A stretch of 64,000 nucleotides of DNA from Solwaraspora sp. WMMD792 (GTDB taxonomy: Bacteria > Actinomycetota > Actinomycetes > Mycobacteriales > Micromonosporaceae). The stretch is from positions 2,232,001 through 2,296,000 of the forward strand of contig NZ_JARUBH010000009.1 in NCBI RefSeq assembly GCF_029626105.1, written 5' to 3'. Below are positions 51,491-59,795 of the stretch, piece by piece (the first letter of the stretch is position 1; every line of letters starts with the position of its first letter). The translations under genes were made by a program, and so were the position numbers. The notes under the pieces are model-generated. The model saw only the letters and a list, made by a program, of their open reading frames with translations. It searched no databases and was not told the DNA's origin.

Positions 51491-52525
51491 TCAGCTCCCG
51501 ATCCGGTCGGTCACGGTCCACTGCCACAGGTCGCCGCCGTCGGCGACCACCGTGCCCAGGGTATGGGACGCCACGCGGGTGGCGACCGGCTCGTCGCGCC
51601 AGGCGAGCAACCGGCCGGTGCTGCGGTGCAGCGGGTGTTCCCGGGTGATGCCCACCGCGCCGTGCAGTTGGTGCGCCAGCCGGGCCACCGTCGTGGCGGC
51701 CCGGCCGAGGACCACCCGGGCGGCGGCGACCCGGCTGGCCGAGTGGTCGCCGTCCCAGGCGTCCAGGGCGCCGCGCAGCGCCGCCCGGCTCTGCTCCCGC
51801 TCCCCCGCCATGGTCGCCACCGCGTGCGCCACCGCCTGCTGGGCCAGCAACGGCCGACCGAACTGGGTGCGGACCCGGACGTGTTCGATGGTCAACTGGC
51901 AGGTCCGTTCGACGGCGCCGAGCAGCGCGGCGGCCCGCAGCAGCGACTCCCGGCACCGCACGTCGGCGACGTGCGGTGCGGTCATCGCCACCCGTAGCGG
52001 TACGCAGCCCCGCAGGGCGACCCGGTCCCGGGGTTCGCCGGCGAGGTTGGTACCCGGGGTGACGCGCAGCCCGTCGGCGGCCGGGTCGACCCGGGCCAGC
52101 ACCGGCCGGCCGTCATCGGCCGCGACGGCGCCGACCAGCAGCGCGGATGCCGCCTGCGCCCCCGGCACACCGGTGGCCGAGCCGGTCAGCCCGGTGTGCA
52201 GGCTGATCGCCTCCGCCGGGTCGGGCAGCGCCACCGCGTACCGCTCGTCGCGGTCCGGGTCGAGCCAGCCGGCCTCGCCGAGCAGCCAGCTCGCCTGCAT
52301 CGCCTCGACCAGGGTGAGCTCCGGGGCGACGGCGGCAGCCGCCCGCACGATGGCGGCCGCGTCGTGGACGGTGCCGCCGGAACCGCCGGCCTGCTCCGCG
52401 ACGCCGACGGTCAGCCAGCCAAGGTCCCGCGCGGTGGCCCACAGCGACCCGGCCGCGACACCGGTCAGCGCTTCGGCGACGATCTGGCGCAGCATCACCT
52501 CGTCGGTCGGTTCGTCACCGGACAT
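51491..52525 (-). CDS. Acyl-CoA dehydrogenase, short divergent partner subunit
   Basis: A 344-aa divergent acyl-CoA dehydrogenase. Kept features are the late helical domain HVRVRTQFGRPLLAQQAVAH and LAHQLHGAVGITREHPLHR (the QxxGG-like FAD segment). The N-terminal and beta domains are shortened and weakly conserved. Such proteins usually form alpha2-beta2 heterotetramers with a larger, adjacent ACAD, as in actinobacterial steroid side-chain enzymes. It overlaps the larger ACAD gene by 11 bp and is likely its partner. Confidence 0.82.
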   Translation of the reverse strand: MSGDEPTDEVMLRQIVAEALTGVAAGSLWATARDLGWLTVGVAEQAGGSGGTVHDAAAIVRAAAAVAPELTLVEAMQASWLLGEAGWLDPDRDERYAVALPDPAEAISLHTGLTGSATGVPGAQAASALLVGAVAADDGRPVLARVDPAADGLRVTPGTNLAGEPRDRVALRGCVPLRVAMTAPHVADVRCRESLLRAAALLGAVERTCQLTIEHVRVRTQFGRPLLAQQAVAHAVATMAGEREQSRAALRGALDAWDGDHSASRVAAARVVLGRAATTVARLAHQLHGAVGITREHPLHRSTGRLLAWRDEPVATRVASHTLGTVVADGGDLWQWTVTDRIGS

Positions 52526-53636
52526 GGTCCGCCTCCCCTCGGGCGATCAGGGTCAGCAGCACCTCGGTGGTGCCGCCGCGGATGGAGAACCCGGGCGCGG
52601 CGAGGATCCCCTGGGCGAGCAGCGCGGGCAGGCCGTCGCCGGTGGGATCCGGCCGGACGCCGGTGACCCAACGGGCGGTCTCGGTCACTTCCCGTTCGAA
52701 GGTGGTGCCGAGGTGTTTGAGCAGCGCCGCCCGATGCACCGGGGCGGCGCCGGCGTCCAGGTCGGCGGCGATCTCCCAGGCGATCCGGCGCAGCACCGAC
52801 AACCGGGCGGCGAGTTCGCCGACCGCCTCGACGGCGGCCGGCTCGGCTTCGTCGCTCACCGACCGGGCCAGAGCCGCCAGTAGCGGGTAGGTGCTCATCA
52901 CCCGTTCCAGTCCGCCGCGTTCGAACGACAGCTGCTCGGTCACCTGCCGCCAGCCCTGGCCGACCTCGCCGATCACCCAGCGGTCCGGGACCGGCACGTC
53001 GTCGAAGATCATCTCGTTGAAGTGGTGCTCGCCCTGCAGGTCGATGATCGGCCGGACGGTGACGCCCGGAGCGGCGAGGTCGACGACGAACTCGGTCAGC
53101 CCGTCGTGGCGGCGCGCACCGCCGCCGGTGCGGGCCAGGACGTAGGCGTGGCTGCTGCGGTGCGCGTGGCTGGTCCACACCTTGGCGCCGGTGATCCGCC
53201 AGCCGGCACCGTCGCGGGTGGCGGTGGTGCGCACCGCCGCCAGGTCGGAACCGGCTTCGGTCTCGCTCATCCCCAGGCAGAACGTCACCTCGGCGGCGGC
53301 GATCCTGGGCAGGAACTCCCGGCGCAGCTGCGCAGTGCCGTACCGCAGGATCGCCGGGCCGATCTGCCGGTCCGCGATCCAGTGCGCGGCCACCGGGGCA
53401 CCGGCCCGCAGCAACTCCTCGGTGACCACCAGCCGGGCAAGGTTCGACCGGCCACCGCCGCCGTACTCGCCCGGCCAGGTGATGCCGATCCAGCCGCGGC
53501 GGGCCACTTCCTTGCTGAACTCGATGTCGTGCCCACGCAGCCAGGCGTCGCAGACCGGCTGGAAGCGGCCGGCCGCCCGCCATCGGTCGGCGAGGTCACG
53601 CACCTGCCGGCGCAGTTCCTGGAGATCGTCAGTCAA
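52515..53636 (-). CDS. Acyl-CoA dehydrogenase, partner subunit
   Basis: A 373-aa FAD-dependent acyl-CoA dehydrogenase. It has GWIGITWPGEYGGGG, FCLGMSETEAGSDLAAVRTTA (FAD/substrate loop), WTSHAHRSSHAYVLART and the C-terminal FSIRGGTTEVLLTLIARG. This layout resembles the FadE-type paired ACADs of steroid degradation. It starts with TTG 53636 in a TTGA overlap with the CoA-transferase beta gene. Introduces the alpha-beta double bond into an unknown acyl-CoA. Confidence 0.87.
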   Translation of the reverse strand: MTDDLQELRRQVRDLADRWRAAGRFQPVCDAWLRGHDIEFSKEVARRGWIGITWPGEYGGGGRSNLARLVVTEELLRAGAPVAAHWIADRQIGPAILRYGTAQLRREFLPRIAAAEVTFCLGMSETEAGSDLAAVRTTATRDGAGWRITGAKVWTSHAHRSSHAYVLARTGGGARRHDGLTEFVVDLAAPGVTVRPIIDLQGEHHFNEMIFDDVPVPDRWVIGEVGQGWRQVTEQLSFERGGLERVMSTYPLLAALARSVSDEAEPAAVEAVGELAARLSVLRRIAWEIAADLDAGAAPVHRAALLKHLGTTFEREVTETARWVTGVRPDPTGDGLPALLAQGILAAPGFSIRGGTTEVLLTLIARGEADHVR

Positions 53637-54412
53637 CGCTGCCCTCCGTCGTCGGTTACCGGGTGGCCGGGTCCGGTCTGGTCGGTCGACGCCTGCCGGG
53701 CCACCCGGTAGCCGCGGCGGGCCGCCTCGGTCAGGGTCCGCCGCGCGGCGCGGCGGGCGGCCGGTGCCACCGGTGCCGCCGGCCGGGCACCGTCGACCGG
53801 CACGCCGAGTTCGGTCAACCGGTGCAGGAACTCGGCGGTGCCGGCGGTGTCGACCAGTTCCACCAGCCGGGGTCGGGTGCCGAGGTGCAGGGTCCCCCAG
53901 CGGGTGTGCAGCCGCACCGAGGTGGCCGGCCCCGGGGCGGCGGTGACGTGCTGCACGCGGTCGGCCAGCCGGGCCGGATCGGCGCCGCCGTGCAGCAGCA
54001 CCAGTTCGCGGGCGGCAGCGGCGGCGTCGGCCGCGCCGCCCCCGCCGGCCAGCCGGACCTTCGGCGGCCGGCCGACGCCGATCATGCTCGCGTTGATCCG
54101 GCCCGCGAGGTCCACGTTGGCCGCGTCCAGCACCACCCGGTCGCAGCGGGCGACCAGGCAGAGCAGCACGTCGGCGCTGGTGCCGCGCCAGCCCACCGCG
54201 TCAGCGTACGCGGGGTAGTCGGTGGTGCTGGTCGCGACGGTGGTGGCCGGACCGTCGCACACCGCCCCCGCCTCGTACACCTCGGCGAACGGCTCCCCGG
54301 GCAGGTGGTGGGCCAGCCGGGCGGCGAGCACCGGCCAGTGGAAGCCGGTGAACACGTAGCCGCCACGGCGGAACTCACCGGCCGCCCGGATCAGGAAGTC
54401 GACGACGCTCAC
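53633..54412 (-). CDS. CoA-transferase family, beta subunit (IpdB-like)
   Basis: A 259-aa class-I CoA-transferase beta-type subunit: VFTGFHWPVLAARLAHHLPG, VYEAGAVCDGPATTVATST, and GVGRPPKVRLAGGGGA. The normal active-site motif of true transferases (Glu in an ENG-like context) is not obvious. This recalls IpdAB, a CoA-transferase-fold ring hydrolase of the steroid-degradation pathway. The C-terminal ~40 residues are basic and extended. GTG 54412 overlaps the alpha-subunit stop. Confidence 0.8.
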   Translation of the reverse strand: MSVVDFLIRAAGEFRRGGYVFTGFHWPVLAARLAHHLPGEPFAEVYEAGAVCDGPATTVATSTTDYPAYADAVGWRGTSADVLLCLVARCDRVVLDAANVDLAGRINASMIGVGRPPKVRLAGGGGAADAAAAARELVLLHGGADPARLADRVQHVTAAPGPATSVRLHTRWGTLHLGTRPRLVELVDTAGTAEFLHRLTELGVPVDGARPAAPVAPAARRAARRTLTEAARRGYRVARQASTDQTGPGHPVTDDGGQR

Positions 54413-55242
54413 CGGGGCACCGCTACCTCGTCGGCCAGCCAGCGGGCGAACCCGTCGCTGGTCCGGGCCGCCGCCAGGTACGCCTGGTAGGCGGCCACGT
54501 CGCGCGGATAACGGCCCGGTGCGCCGTCCGGGTGTACCGCGCCGGGTGCCACCACAACCGCCGTCACCAGCAGGCCGGGCAGGGTGGCACCGGCCGCGCG
54601 TACCTGCTCGACGCTGGCGGCGGCCTCGGCGACCACGACGACCCGCCGCGCCGCCTGACAGGCGGCGGGCACCTCACCGAGCGGGGTACGGATCACCGCG
54701 TTGCCTCGCTCGTCGACCAGGTCGGCGTGCACGAATGCGACGTCGGGGGTGACCGCCCGCACGACGGTGGCCGGGCCGAAGTCGCCGTCGGCGGTGCCGA
54801 GCAGCCCACCCGACCAGCCGCTGTCGGTGTACCCGGTGCCGGGCGTCGACGGCACCGGCATGAACGGCACCCGCCAGGCGGCGGCGGTCATCGCCGCGTT
54901 CAGCATGCCGAGGCTGACCTCGTGCAGCGCGACGGACTGGTCACCTGACTCGACCAGCCGGCGGAAGTTCCACGCCGGGTCCGGCCCGACCGGGCTCCAG
55001 CAGTGCCCGAACGTCGCGGCGGCCAGCGTCCCGGCGCCGATCAACTGGTCGAGCAGCAGGCCGCCGGATGCGACGACCGCGTGCAGCCGGCGACGGCGCT
55101 GCCGGATCAGTTCGTGGCCGACGCTGAACAGCTGCGCGCCGAAGTTTCCCAGGTAGACGCAGTCGCCGTCGGCGACGTAGCGGGTGACGGCCTCGGCCAG
55201 GGTGAGGGTGGGCCGGCGCAGCCGGTCGGCGGGCCGCGTCAT
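54409..55242 (-). CDS. CoA-transferase family, alpha subunit (IpdA-like)
   Basis: A 277-aa alpha-type subunit with TLAEAVTRYVADGDCVYLGN, FSVGHELIRQRRRRLHAVVA, FGHCWSPVGPDP, PFMPVPSTPGTGYTDSG and VRAVTPDVAFVHADLVDERG. Pattern and length fit IpdA-like subunits rather than acetate or succinate transferases. Coupled to the hydroxyacyl-CoA dehydrogenase upstream (ATGA) and to the beta subunit (GTGA). Reaction may be CoA transfer or hydrolytic ring opening; not decided. Confidence 0.82.
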   Translation of the reverse strand: MTRPADRLRRPTLTLAEAVTRYVADGDCVYLGNFGAQLFSVGHELIRQRRRRLHAVVASGGLLLDQLIGAGTLAAATFGHCWSPVGPDPAWNFRRLVESGDQSVALHEVSLGMLNAAMTAAAWRVPFMPVPSTPGTGYTDSGWSGGLLGTADGDFGPATVVRAVTPDVAFVHADLVDERGNAVIRTPLGEVPAACQAARRVVVVAEAAASVEQVRAAGATLPGLLVTAVVVAPGAVHPDGAPGRYPRDVAAYQAYLAAARTSDGFARWLADEVAVPR

Positions 55243-56750
55243 GACCGGCGGCGGGCGGCGCCGGCCGCCTGTCGACGCAGCAGCAGGCCGGGCCGGTACC
55301 GGGGGTCGCCGGTGAACCGGGCCAGCGCGACGAGACCGTCGAGCACCCGGTCCGCGCCGACCCGGTCGACGTACTCCGCCGGTCCGACCGGATGGTTCAT
55401 CCCGAGTCGCAGCGCGGTGTCCACCGCGGCCGCCGTCGCGGTGCCCTCCTCGACCACCGTGACGGCCTCGTTCGCCATGGTGTACATCAGCCGGTCGGCG
55501 ACCAGGCCGGGCAGCGCGGGCAGCCGGACCGAGCCGGCCCCGGTGGCGGCGAGCACGGCGGTGACCGCGTCGGTCTCGGTGACCGCGGCGACGTCGTCGT
55601 GGACCACCTCGGCGAAGACCCGTTCGGCGGTGGGGTGCAGCCGCAGCCAGCCCACCCCGGGCGGCGCGACGTCGAGCCAGCCGGCGTCGGAGCTGTCCAG
55701 CACGACGGTCCGGCCGGCGGCCACCAGGTCGGTGATCTCGGCGGCGCACCAGCGCGGATCACCGGCGGAGGCGTACAGCAGCACCGCGTCGGCGGGTGCG
55801 TCGGCGGCTTCGACCAGGCCGGCGACGCCACGCAGGCGGTCGGCGGCCGGCCCGGTGAGCGCCACCGGGCCGGTGCCGGCCGGTGCCGGTCGGACGACCC
55901 GCCGCCGCGCGGCGGCCGGTGGTTCGGCCGAGTAGTCGTAGTAGCCGCGGCCGACGCCCCGGCCGGTGAGCCCGGCGCGCACCAGCGCCCGGGTCAGCGG
56001 GATCGGCCGGTAGCGCGGATCGCCGAACTCCCGCAGCGCGGTCTCCGAGGAGGCCAGGTGGGTGTGCAGCCCGGTGAAGTCGAGCAGCTCCAGCGGCCCC
56101 ATCCGGTGCCCGAGCGCGTCCCGGGCCACCGCGTCCACCACCGGGGCCGGCACGCCCTGGGTGACCAGTAGTTGGGCCTCGTAGTACAGCGGCCGGCAAA
56201 CCCGGTTCACCACGAAGTTGGGGGTGTCGGCGCAGCGTACCGCGGTCTTGCCCAGCCCGGCGACCCACCGCTGTGCCCGGTCGACGACCTGCGGCGCGGT
56301 CTGTGGACCGGCGACCACCTCGACCAGCCGCATCCGGGTCGCCGGGTTGAAAAAGTGCAACCCGACCAGGCGGGTCGGGTCGCCGAAGGCCCGGCCGAGT
56401 TCGGCGACGCTCAACGAGGACGTGTTGGTGGCCACGACCAGGTCGGCTGACCCGGCTGCGGCGACCCGGGCGAGCAGGTCACGTTTGACCGCCAGGTCCT
56501 CCACGACAGCTTCGACGAGCAGGTCGGCACCGTCGAGCGCGGCGGTCAGGTCGGCGGTGGCGGTGACCGGCACCGGCCGGACGTCGCGGTGCGCCTCGCG
56601 CCGCAGCAGCTCGGCGTTGTCGCGGGTGCTGGACTCGTCGGCGTCGACCACGGTGACCCGCGCACCCGCCTGGGCGAACACCCGGGCGATGCCGCGGCCC
56701 ATCGGTCCGAGCCCGACGACCACCACCGACAGTTCGTCCACCGTCGCCAT
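55239..56750 (-). CDS. 3-hydroxyacyl-CoA dehydrogenase
   Basis: A 503-aa NAD-dependent dehydrogenase with two C-terminal domains, like PaaH/FadB-type stand-alone enzymes. Rossmann GLGPMGRGIARVFAQAG (about 13-29), ATNTSSLSVAEL, catalytic-His region GLHFFNPATRMRLVEVV, and NFVVNRVCRPLYYEAQLLV. A second 3HCDH-C domain (LMYTMANEAVTVVEEGTATA, LGMNHPVGPAEYVDRVG) completes it. The ATG shares one base with the thiolase stop. Oxidises a 3-hydroxyacyl-CoA in this pathway. Confidence 0.92.
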   Translation of the reverse strand: MATVDELSVVVVGLGPMGRGIARVFAQAGARVTVVDADESSTRDNAELLRREAHRDVRPVPVTATADLTAALDGADLLVEAVVEDLAVKRDLLARVAAAGSADLVVATNTSSLSVAELGRAFGDPTRLVGLHFFNPATRMRLVEVVAGPQTAPQVVDRAQRWVAGLGKTAVRCADTPNFVVNRVCRPLYYEAQLLVTQGVPAPVVDAVARDALGHRMGPLELLDFTGLHTHLASSETALREFGDPRYRPIPLTRALVRAGLTGRGVGRGYYDYSAEPPAAARRRVVRPAPAGTGPVALTGPAADRLRGVAGLVEAADAPADAVLLYASAGDPRWCAAEITDLVAAGRTVVLDSSDAGWLDVAPPGVGWLRLHPTAERVFAEVVHDDVAAVTETDAVTAVLAATGAGSVRLPALPGLVADRLMYTMANEAVTVVEEGTATAAAVDTALRLGMNHPVGPAEYVDRVGADRVLDGLVALARFTGDPRYRPGLLLRRQAAGAARRRS

Positions 56751-57925
56751 CAGCTGACCCTTTCCAGTACGGCGGCGACCCCCTGGCCGCCGCCGACGCA
56801 GAGGCTGGCCACTGCGGTGGTGGCGTCGCGGCGGGCGAGTTCGTGCAGCAGCGACACGACGATCCGGGTGCCGCTCTGCCCGGTCGGGTGGCCCAGCGCG
56901 ATACCGCCGCCGTTGACGTTGACCCGGTCCTCGGCGAGGCCGAGTTCGCGGACGTTGTGCACGATCTGCGCGGCGAACGCCTCGTTGATCTCGAACAGGT
57001 CCACGTCGGCCGTTGACCGGTTGGCCCCGGCCAGCGCGCGGGGCACGGCGTGCACCGGCCCCACCCCCATTTCGGTCGGATCGACGCCGACCGCCGCGAA
57101 CGACACCAGCCGGGCGGCGGGCGTCAGGCCGTACCGCTCGACGGTGGCCGCGTCGGCGACGATCACAGCGGCGGCGCCGTCGGCCATCTGGCTGGCGTTG
57201 CCGGCGGTGACCGTGCCGCCGTCGACGAACGCCGGCCTCAGTCCGGCGAGTCGCTGCGGCGTACTGTCGGTACGGAACGTCTCGTCACGCTCGAACGCGC
57301 CGTCGGCGGTGGATACCGGCACCGTCTCGGCGGCGAACCGGCCGTCCGTCCAGGCGGCGGCCGCCCGCTGGTGGCTACGGGCGGCCCAGGCGTCCTGGTC
57401 GACGCGGCCAATGCCGTACCGCTCGGCGATCCGTTCGGCGGTCTGGCCCATGTTGAGCCCGCAGACCGGGTCGGTGCCGCCGTCGCGCCAGCCGTCGACC
57501 AGGGTGATGTCGCCGCGTCGCACACCGTCCCAGCGCAGCCCGGAGTCGGCCAGATAGGGCATCGTGCTCATCGACTCGACGGCGACGACCAGCGCGGCGC
57601 CGGTGTCGCCGGCGGCGACCGACTGGGCGGCCAGCTGGATGGCCTTCAGCCCGGAGGCGCAGGCCATGTTGACGGTCTGCGCCGGGGTGCGCTGCGCCAG
57701 GCCGGCCCGCAGGGTGATCTGCCGGCCGGGGTTGGGGCCGTTGCCGGCCTGGCGGCAGTTGGACGCGACCACCTCGCCGACGGCGTCGGCCGGCAGGCCG
57801 GCCCGGTCCAGGGCAGCTCTCGCCGCGACGGCGCCCAGGTCCACCGCCCGCACCGCGCGTAGCGAGCCGCCATAGCGTCCGTGCGGGGTACGCACGGCGC
57901 CGATGAGATACACGTGCCGGTTCAC
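56750..57925 (-). CDS. Acetyl-CoA C-acyltransferase (thiolase)
   Basis: A 391-aa thiolase with nucleophilic Cys89 (NMACASGLKAI), NEAFAAQIV, GGGIALGHPTGQSGTR (His of GHP) and the second catalytic Cys in CVGGGQG near residue 380. Complete for the degradative reaction that splits a 3-ketoacyl-CoA. GTG 57925 overlaps the CoA-ligase stop. Together with the hydroxyacyl dehydrogenase and hydratase it completes one beta-oxidation turn. Confidence 0.93.
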   Translation of the reverse strand: MNRHVYLIGAVRTPHGRYGGSLRAVRAVDLGAVAARAALDRAGLPADAVGEVVASNCRQAGNGPNPGRQITLRAGLAQRTPAQTVNMACASGLKAIQLAAQSVAAGDTGAALVVAVESMSTMPYLADSGLRWDGVRRGDITLVDGWRDGGTDPVCGLNMGQTAERIAERYGIGRVDQDAWAARSHQRAAAAWTDGRFAAETVPVSTADGAFERDETFRTDSTPQRLAGLRPAFVDGGTVTAGNASQMADGAAAVIVADAATVERYGLTPAARLVSFAAVGVDPTEMGVGPVHAVPRALAGANRSTADVDLFEINEAFAAQIVHNVRELGLAEDRVNVNGGGIALGHPTGQSGTRIVVSLLHELARRDATTAVASLCVGGGQGVAAVLERVS

Positions 57926-59265
57926 GTTCGCTCCGTCCCGCCGCCGCGTCGCACGACGCGGCGGGCCTTGTGGGTGTGGCGCGGCAGGCTGCCGGGCGCG
58001 ACCGCGACCACCTGGGCGCGGACCCGCAGCGCCTGCCGCAGCGCCGCGGTCAGTTCGGCGGTGGCGGTCGCGGTGCCGTCGGGCACCTCGATCTCGACCT
58101 TGATCCCGGTCAGATATCCGCTGTGCCGGTCGGTGACGTCGGCGTCCAGCACGATCTGGTACTGGCCCCGGCCGGCCGGGTGTTCCCGCAGGACCTGTTC
58201 CACCGCGCTGGGGAAGACGTTGACGCCCCGGACCACCAGCATGTCGTCGGCCCGGCCGAGCACCCCGCCGGCCAGCCGGGCGTGGGTGCGGCCGCAGCCG
58301 CAGCCGGTGCCGTCGCGCACCACCAGGTCACCGGTCCAGAACCGGACCAGCGGAGTGGCCTGCTTGTCCAGGTGGGTCAGGACGAGGACCCCGGTCGTGC
58401 CGTCGGGCACCGGTTCGCGGGTACGTGGGTGCAGCACCTCGGCGTGGACGAAGTCCTCGGCGAGGTGCCCGCCGGCCTGTTCCTCGCATTCCCAGGCCAC
58501 CGGCTGGAACTCCAGGCAGCCGTAGCCGTCGAAGCAGCGGGCACCCCAGGCCTGCTCGATCAGGGCCCGGGTGGCGGGCACCGCGCCGCCGGGTTCACCG
58601 CCGACCATGACCCGGCGTACCGGGCAGTCGCGCAGCGGCCGTCCGGTCTGCTCGGCGACCTCAGCCAGGTGCAGCAGGAACGACGGGGTTCCGCCGACGG
58701 CGGTGACGCCGTACCGGAAGATGGTGTCGATCTGCCGGTGCGTGTCGGCGGATCCGCCCGGCACGACCGTCGCGCCGATCCGCTGGTAGCCGGCGGTGGC
58801 GCCGAGCCCGCCGACGAACCACGGATAGCTGAACAGGCACAGGTAGACGTCCCGGTCGCGGACGCCCTGCCCGTACGCCATCCGCGCGTACAGGTCGGCC
58901 CAGCGTTCCAGGTCGGGGCCGGTCCACAGCACCGGTACCGGGTCGCCGGTGCTGCCGGAGGAGAAGTGGACTCGCTGGACCGCCTCCGGATCGGCCGCCC
59001 GGGCGGTCCCCCACGGCGGTTCCTCGCGCAGCCCGTCCAGGTAGTCGGCCTTGTCGATGATCGGCAGGTTCCGCAGCGAGTCCAGGTCAGTGAGGTCGGC
59101 CGGGTGCCAGCCGATGTCGAGCATCCGCCGCCGGTGCAGGGTGCTCGCCTGGTAGACGTAGCTGAGCTGGCGGCGCAGCGCGGTGAGCTGCTGCTGGACG
59201 AGCCGGTCGCGGGGGAAGGTCTCGCACTCCGACCACCAGCGGCGTACCGGCCGGTGCCCGATCAT
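57922..59265 (-). CDS. Phenylacetate-CoA-ligase-like acyl-CoA synthetase
   Basis: A 447-aa adenylating enzyme of the PaaK branch. Motifs are VHFSSGSTGDPVPVLW (P-loop-like Ser/Thr/Gly motif), FDGYGCLEFQP, FWTGDLVVRDG, LGRADDMLVVRGVNVFPSAV and the C-terminal lid ending SLPRHTHKARRVV, with the catalytic Lys region. PaaK-type enzymes activate aromatic or short branched carboxylic acids, so the cluster probably degrades such an acid. ATG 59265 follows GGGGAGG. Coupled to the SDR-like gene. Confidence 0.88.
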   Translation of the reverse strand: MIGHRPVRRWWSECETFPRDRLVQQQLTALRRQLSYVYQASTLHRRRMLDIGWHPADLTDLDSLRNLPIIDKADYLDGLREEPPWGTARAADPEAVQRVHFSSGSTGDPVPVLWTGPDLERWADLYARMAYGQGVRDRDVYLCLFSYPWFVGGLGATAGYQRIGATVVPGGSADTHRQIDTIFRYGVTAVGGTPSFLLHLAEVAEQTGRPLRDCPVRRVMVGGEPGGAVPATRALIEQAWGARCFDGYGCLEFQPVAWECEEQAGGHLAEDFVHAEVLHPRTREPVPDGTTGVLVLTHLDKQATPLVRFWTGDLVVRDGTGCGCGRTHARLAGGVLGRADDMLVVRGVNVFPSAVEQVLREHPAGRGQYQIVLDADVTDRHSGYLTGIKVEIEVPDGTATATAELTAALRQALRVRAQVVAVAPGSLPRHTHKARRVVRRGGGTERT

Positions 59266-59795
59266 GCGGTCCTCCCCGGTCGGGCGGCCGGCGGGGTCAG
59301 GGCGAGCAGCTGCCCGGTGAGCAGGGCGGCCGCCGGGCCGGCGAGGTAGCCGATCAGGTCGGCCAGCGGCGGTGCCGTCGGTACTGCCGGGGTGAGCAGG
59401 CAGTTCACCCGGATGTGCTGCGGTGCCCATTCGGTGGCCAGGGTCCGGGTCAGCGAGGTCAGGCCCGCGTGCAGCGCCGCGCCGGTCGGGCCGGGTGCGT
59501 CGGCGGCGATCAGCAGCAGGCCGCCGCCGGATGCGTCGGTGAGCAGGTCGTATCCGGCCCGGGCGGCGGCGAAGACGGTGGTGAGGGTGGCCGCGGCGTC
59601 GCCGGTGGTCGGGGCGACGCCGTCGCGCAGGTCGGCGACGACCAGGTCCGGCGCGGCCCCGTCGGCCTCCGGCAGTCGGGCACCGAGGCCGGCCAGGGCC
59701 GCGGTCAGCGCCAGGGTGGGTGTGCCGGCGACCCAGCCGACGGTACGGCCGGTGAGCGCGCCGGCGGCCAGGCAGCTGGCCTGCGTGGCGGTCAC
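59262..59795 (-). CDS. Degenerate SDR-like protein
   Basis: A 177-aa protein with the remains of a short-chain dehydrogenase. The segment ALHAGLTSLTRTLATEWAPQ followed by HIRVNCLLTPAV matches the helix and strand after the SDR active site. The N-terminal TGxxxGIG nucleotide motif and the Y-x3-K catalytic pair are missing, and the length is about 70 aa short. It retains coding constraint and GTGA/ATGA coupling on both sides, so it is not a random relic. Could be a structural or binding partner; function unknown. Confidence 0.65.
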   Translation of the reverse strand: MTATQASCLAAGALTGRTVGWVAGTPTLALTAALAGLGARLPEADGAAPDLVVADLRDGVAPTTGDAAATLTTVFAAARAGYDLLTDASGGGLLLIAADAPGPTGAALHAGLTSLTRTLATEWAPQHIRVNCLLTPAVPTAPPLADLIGYLAGPAAALLTGQLLALTPPAARPGRTA

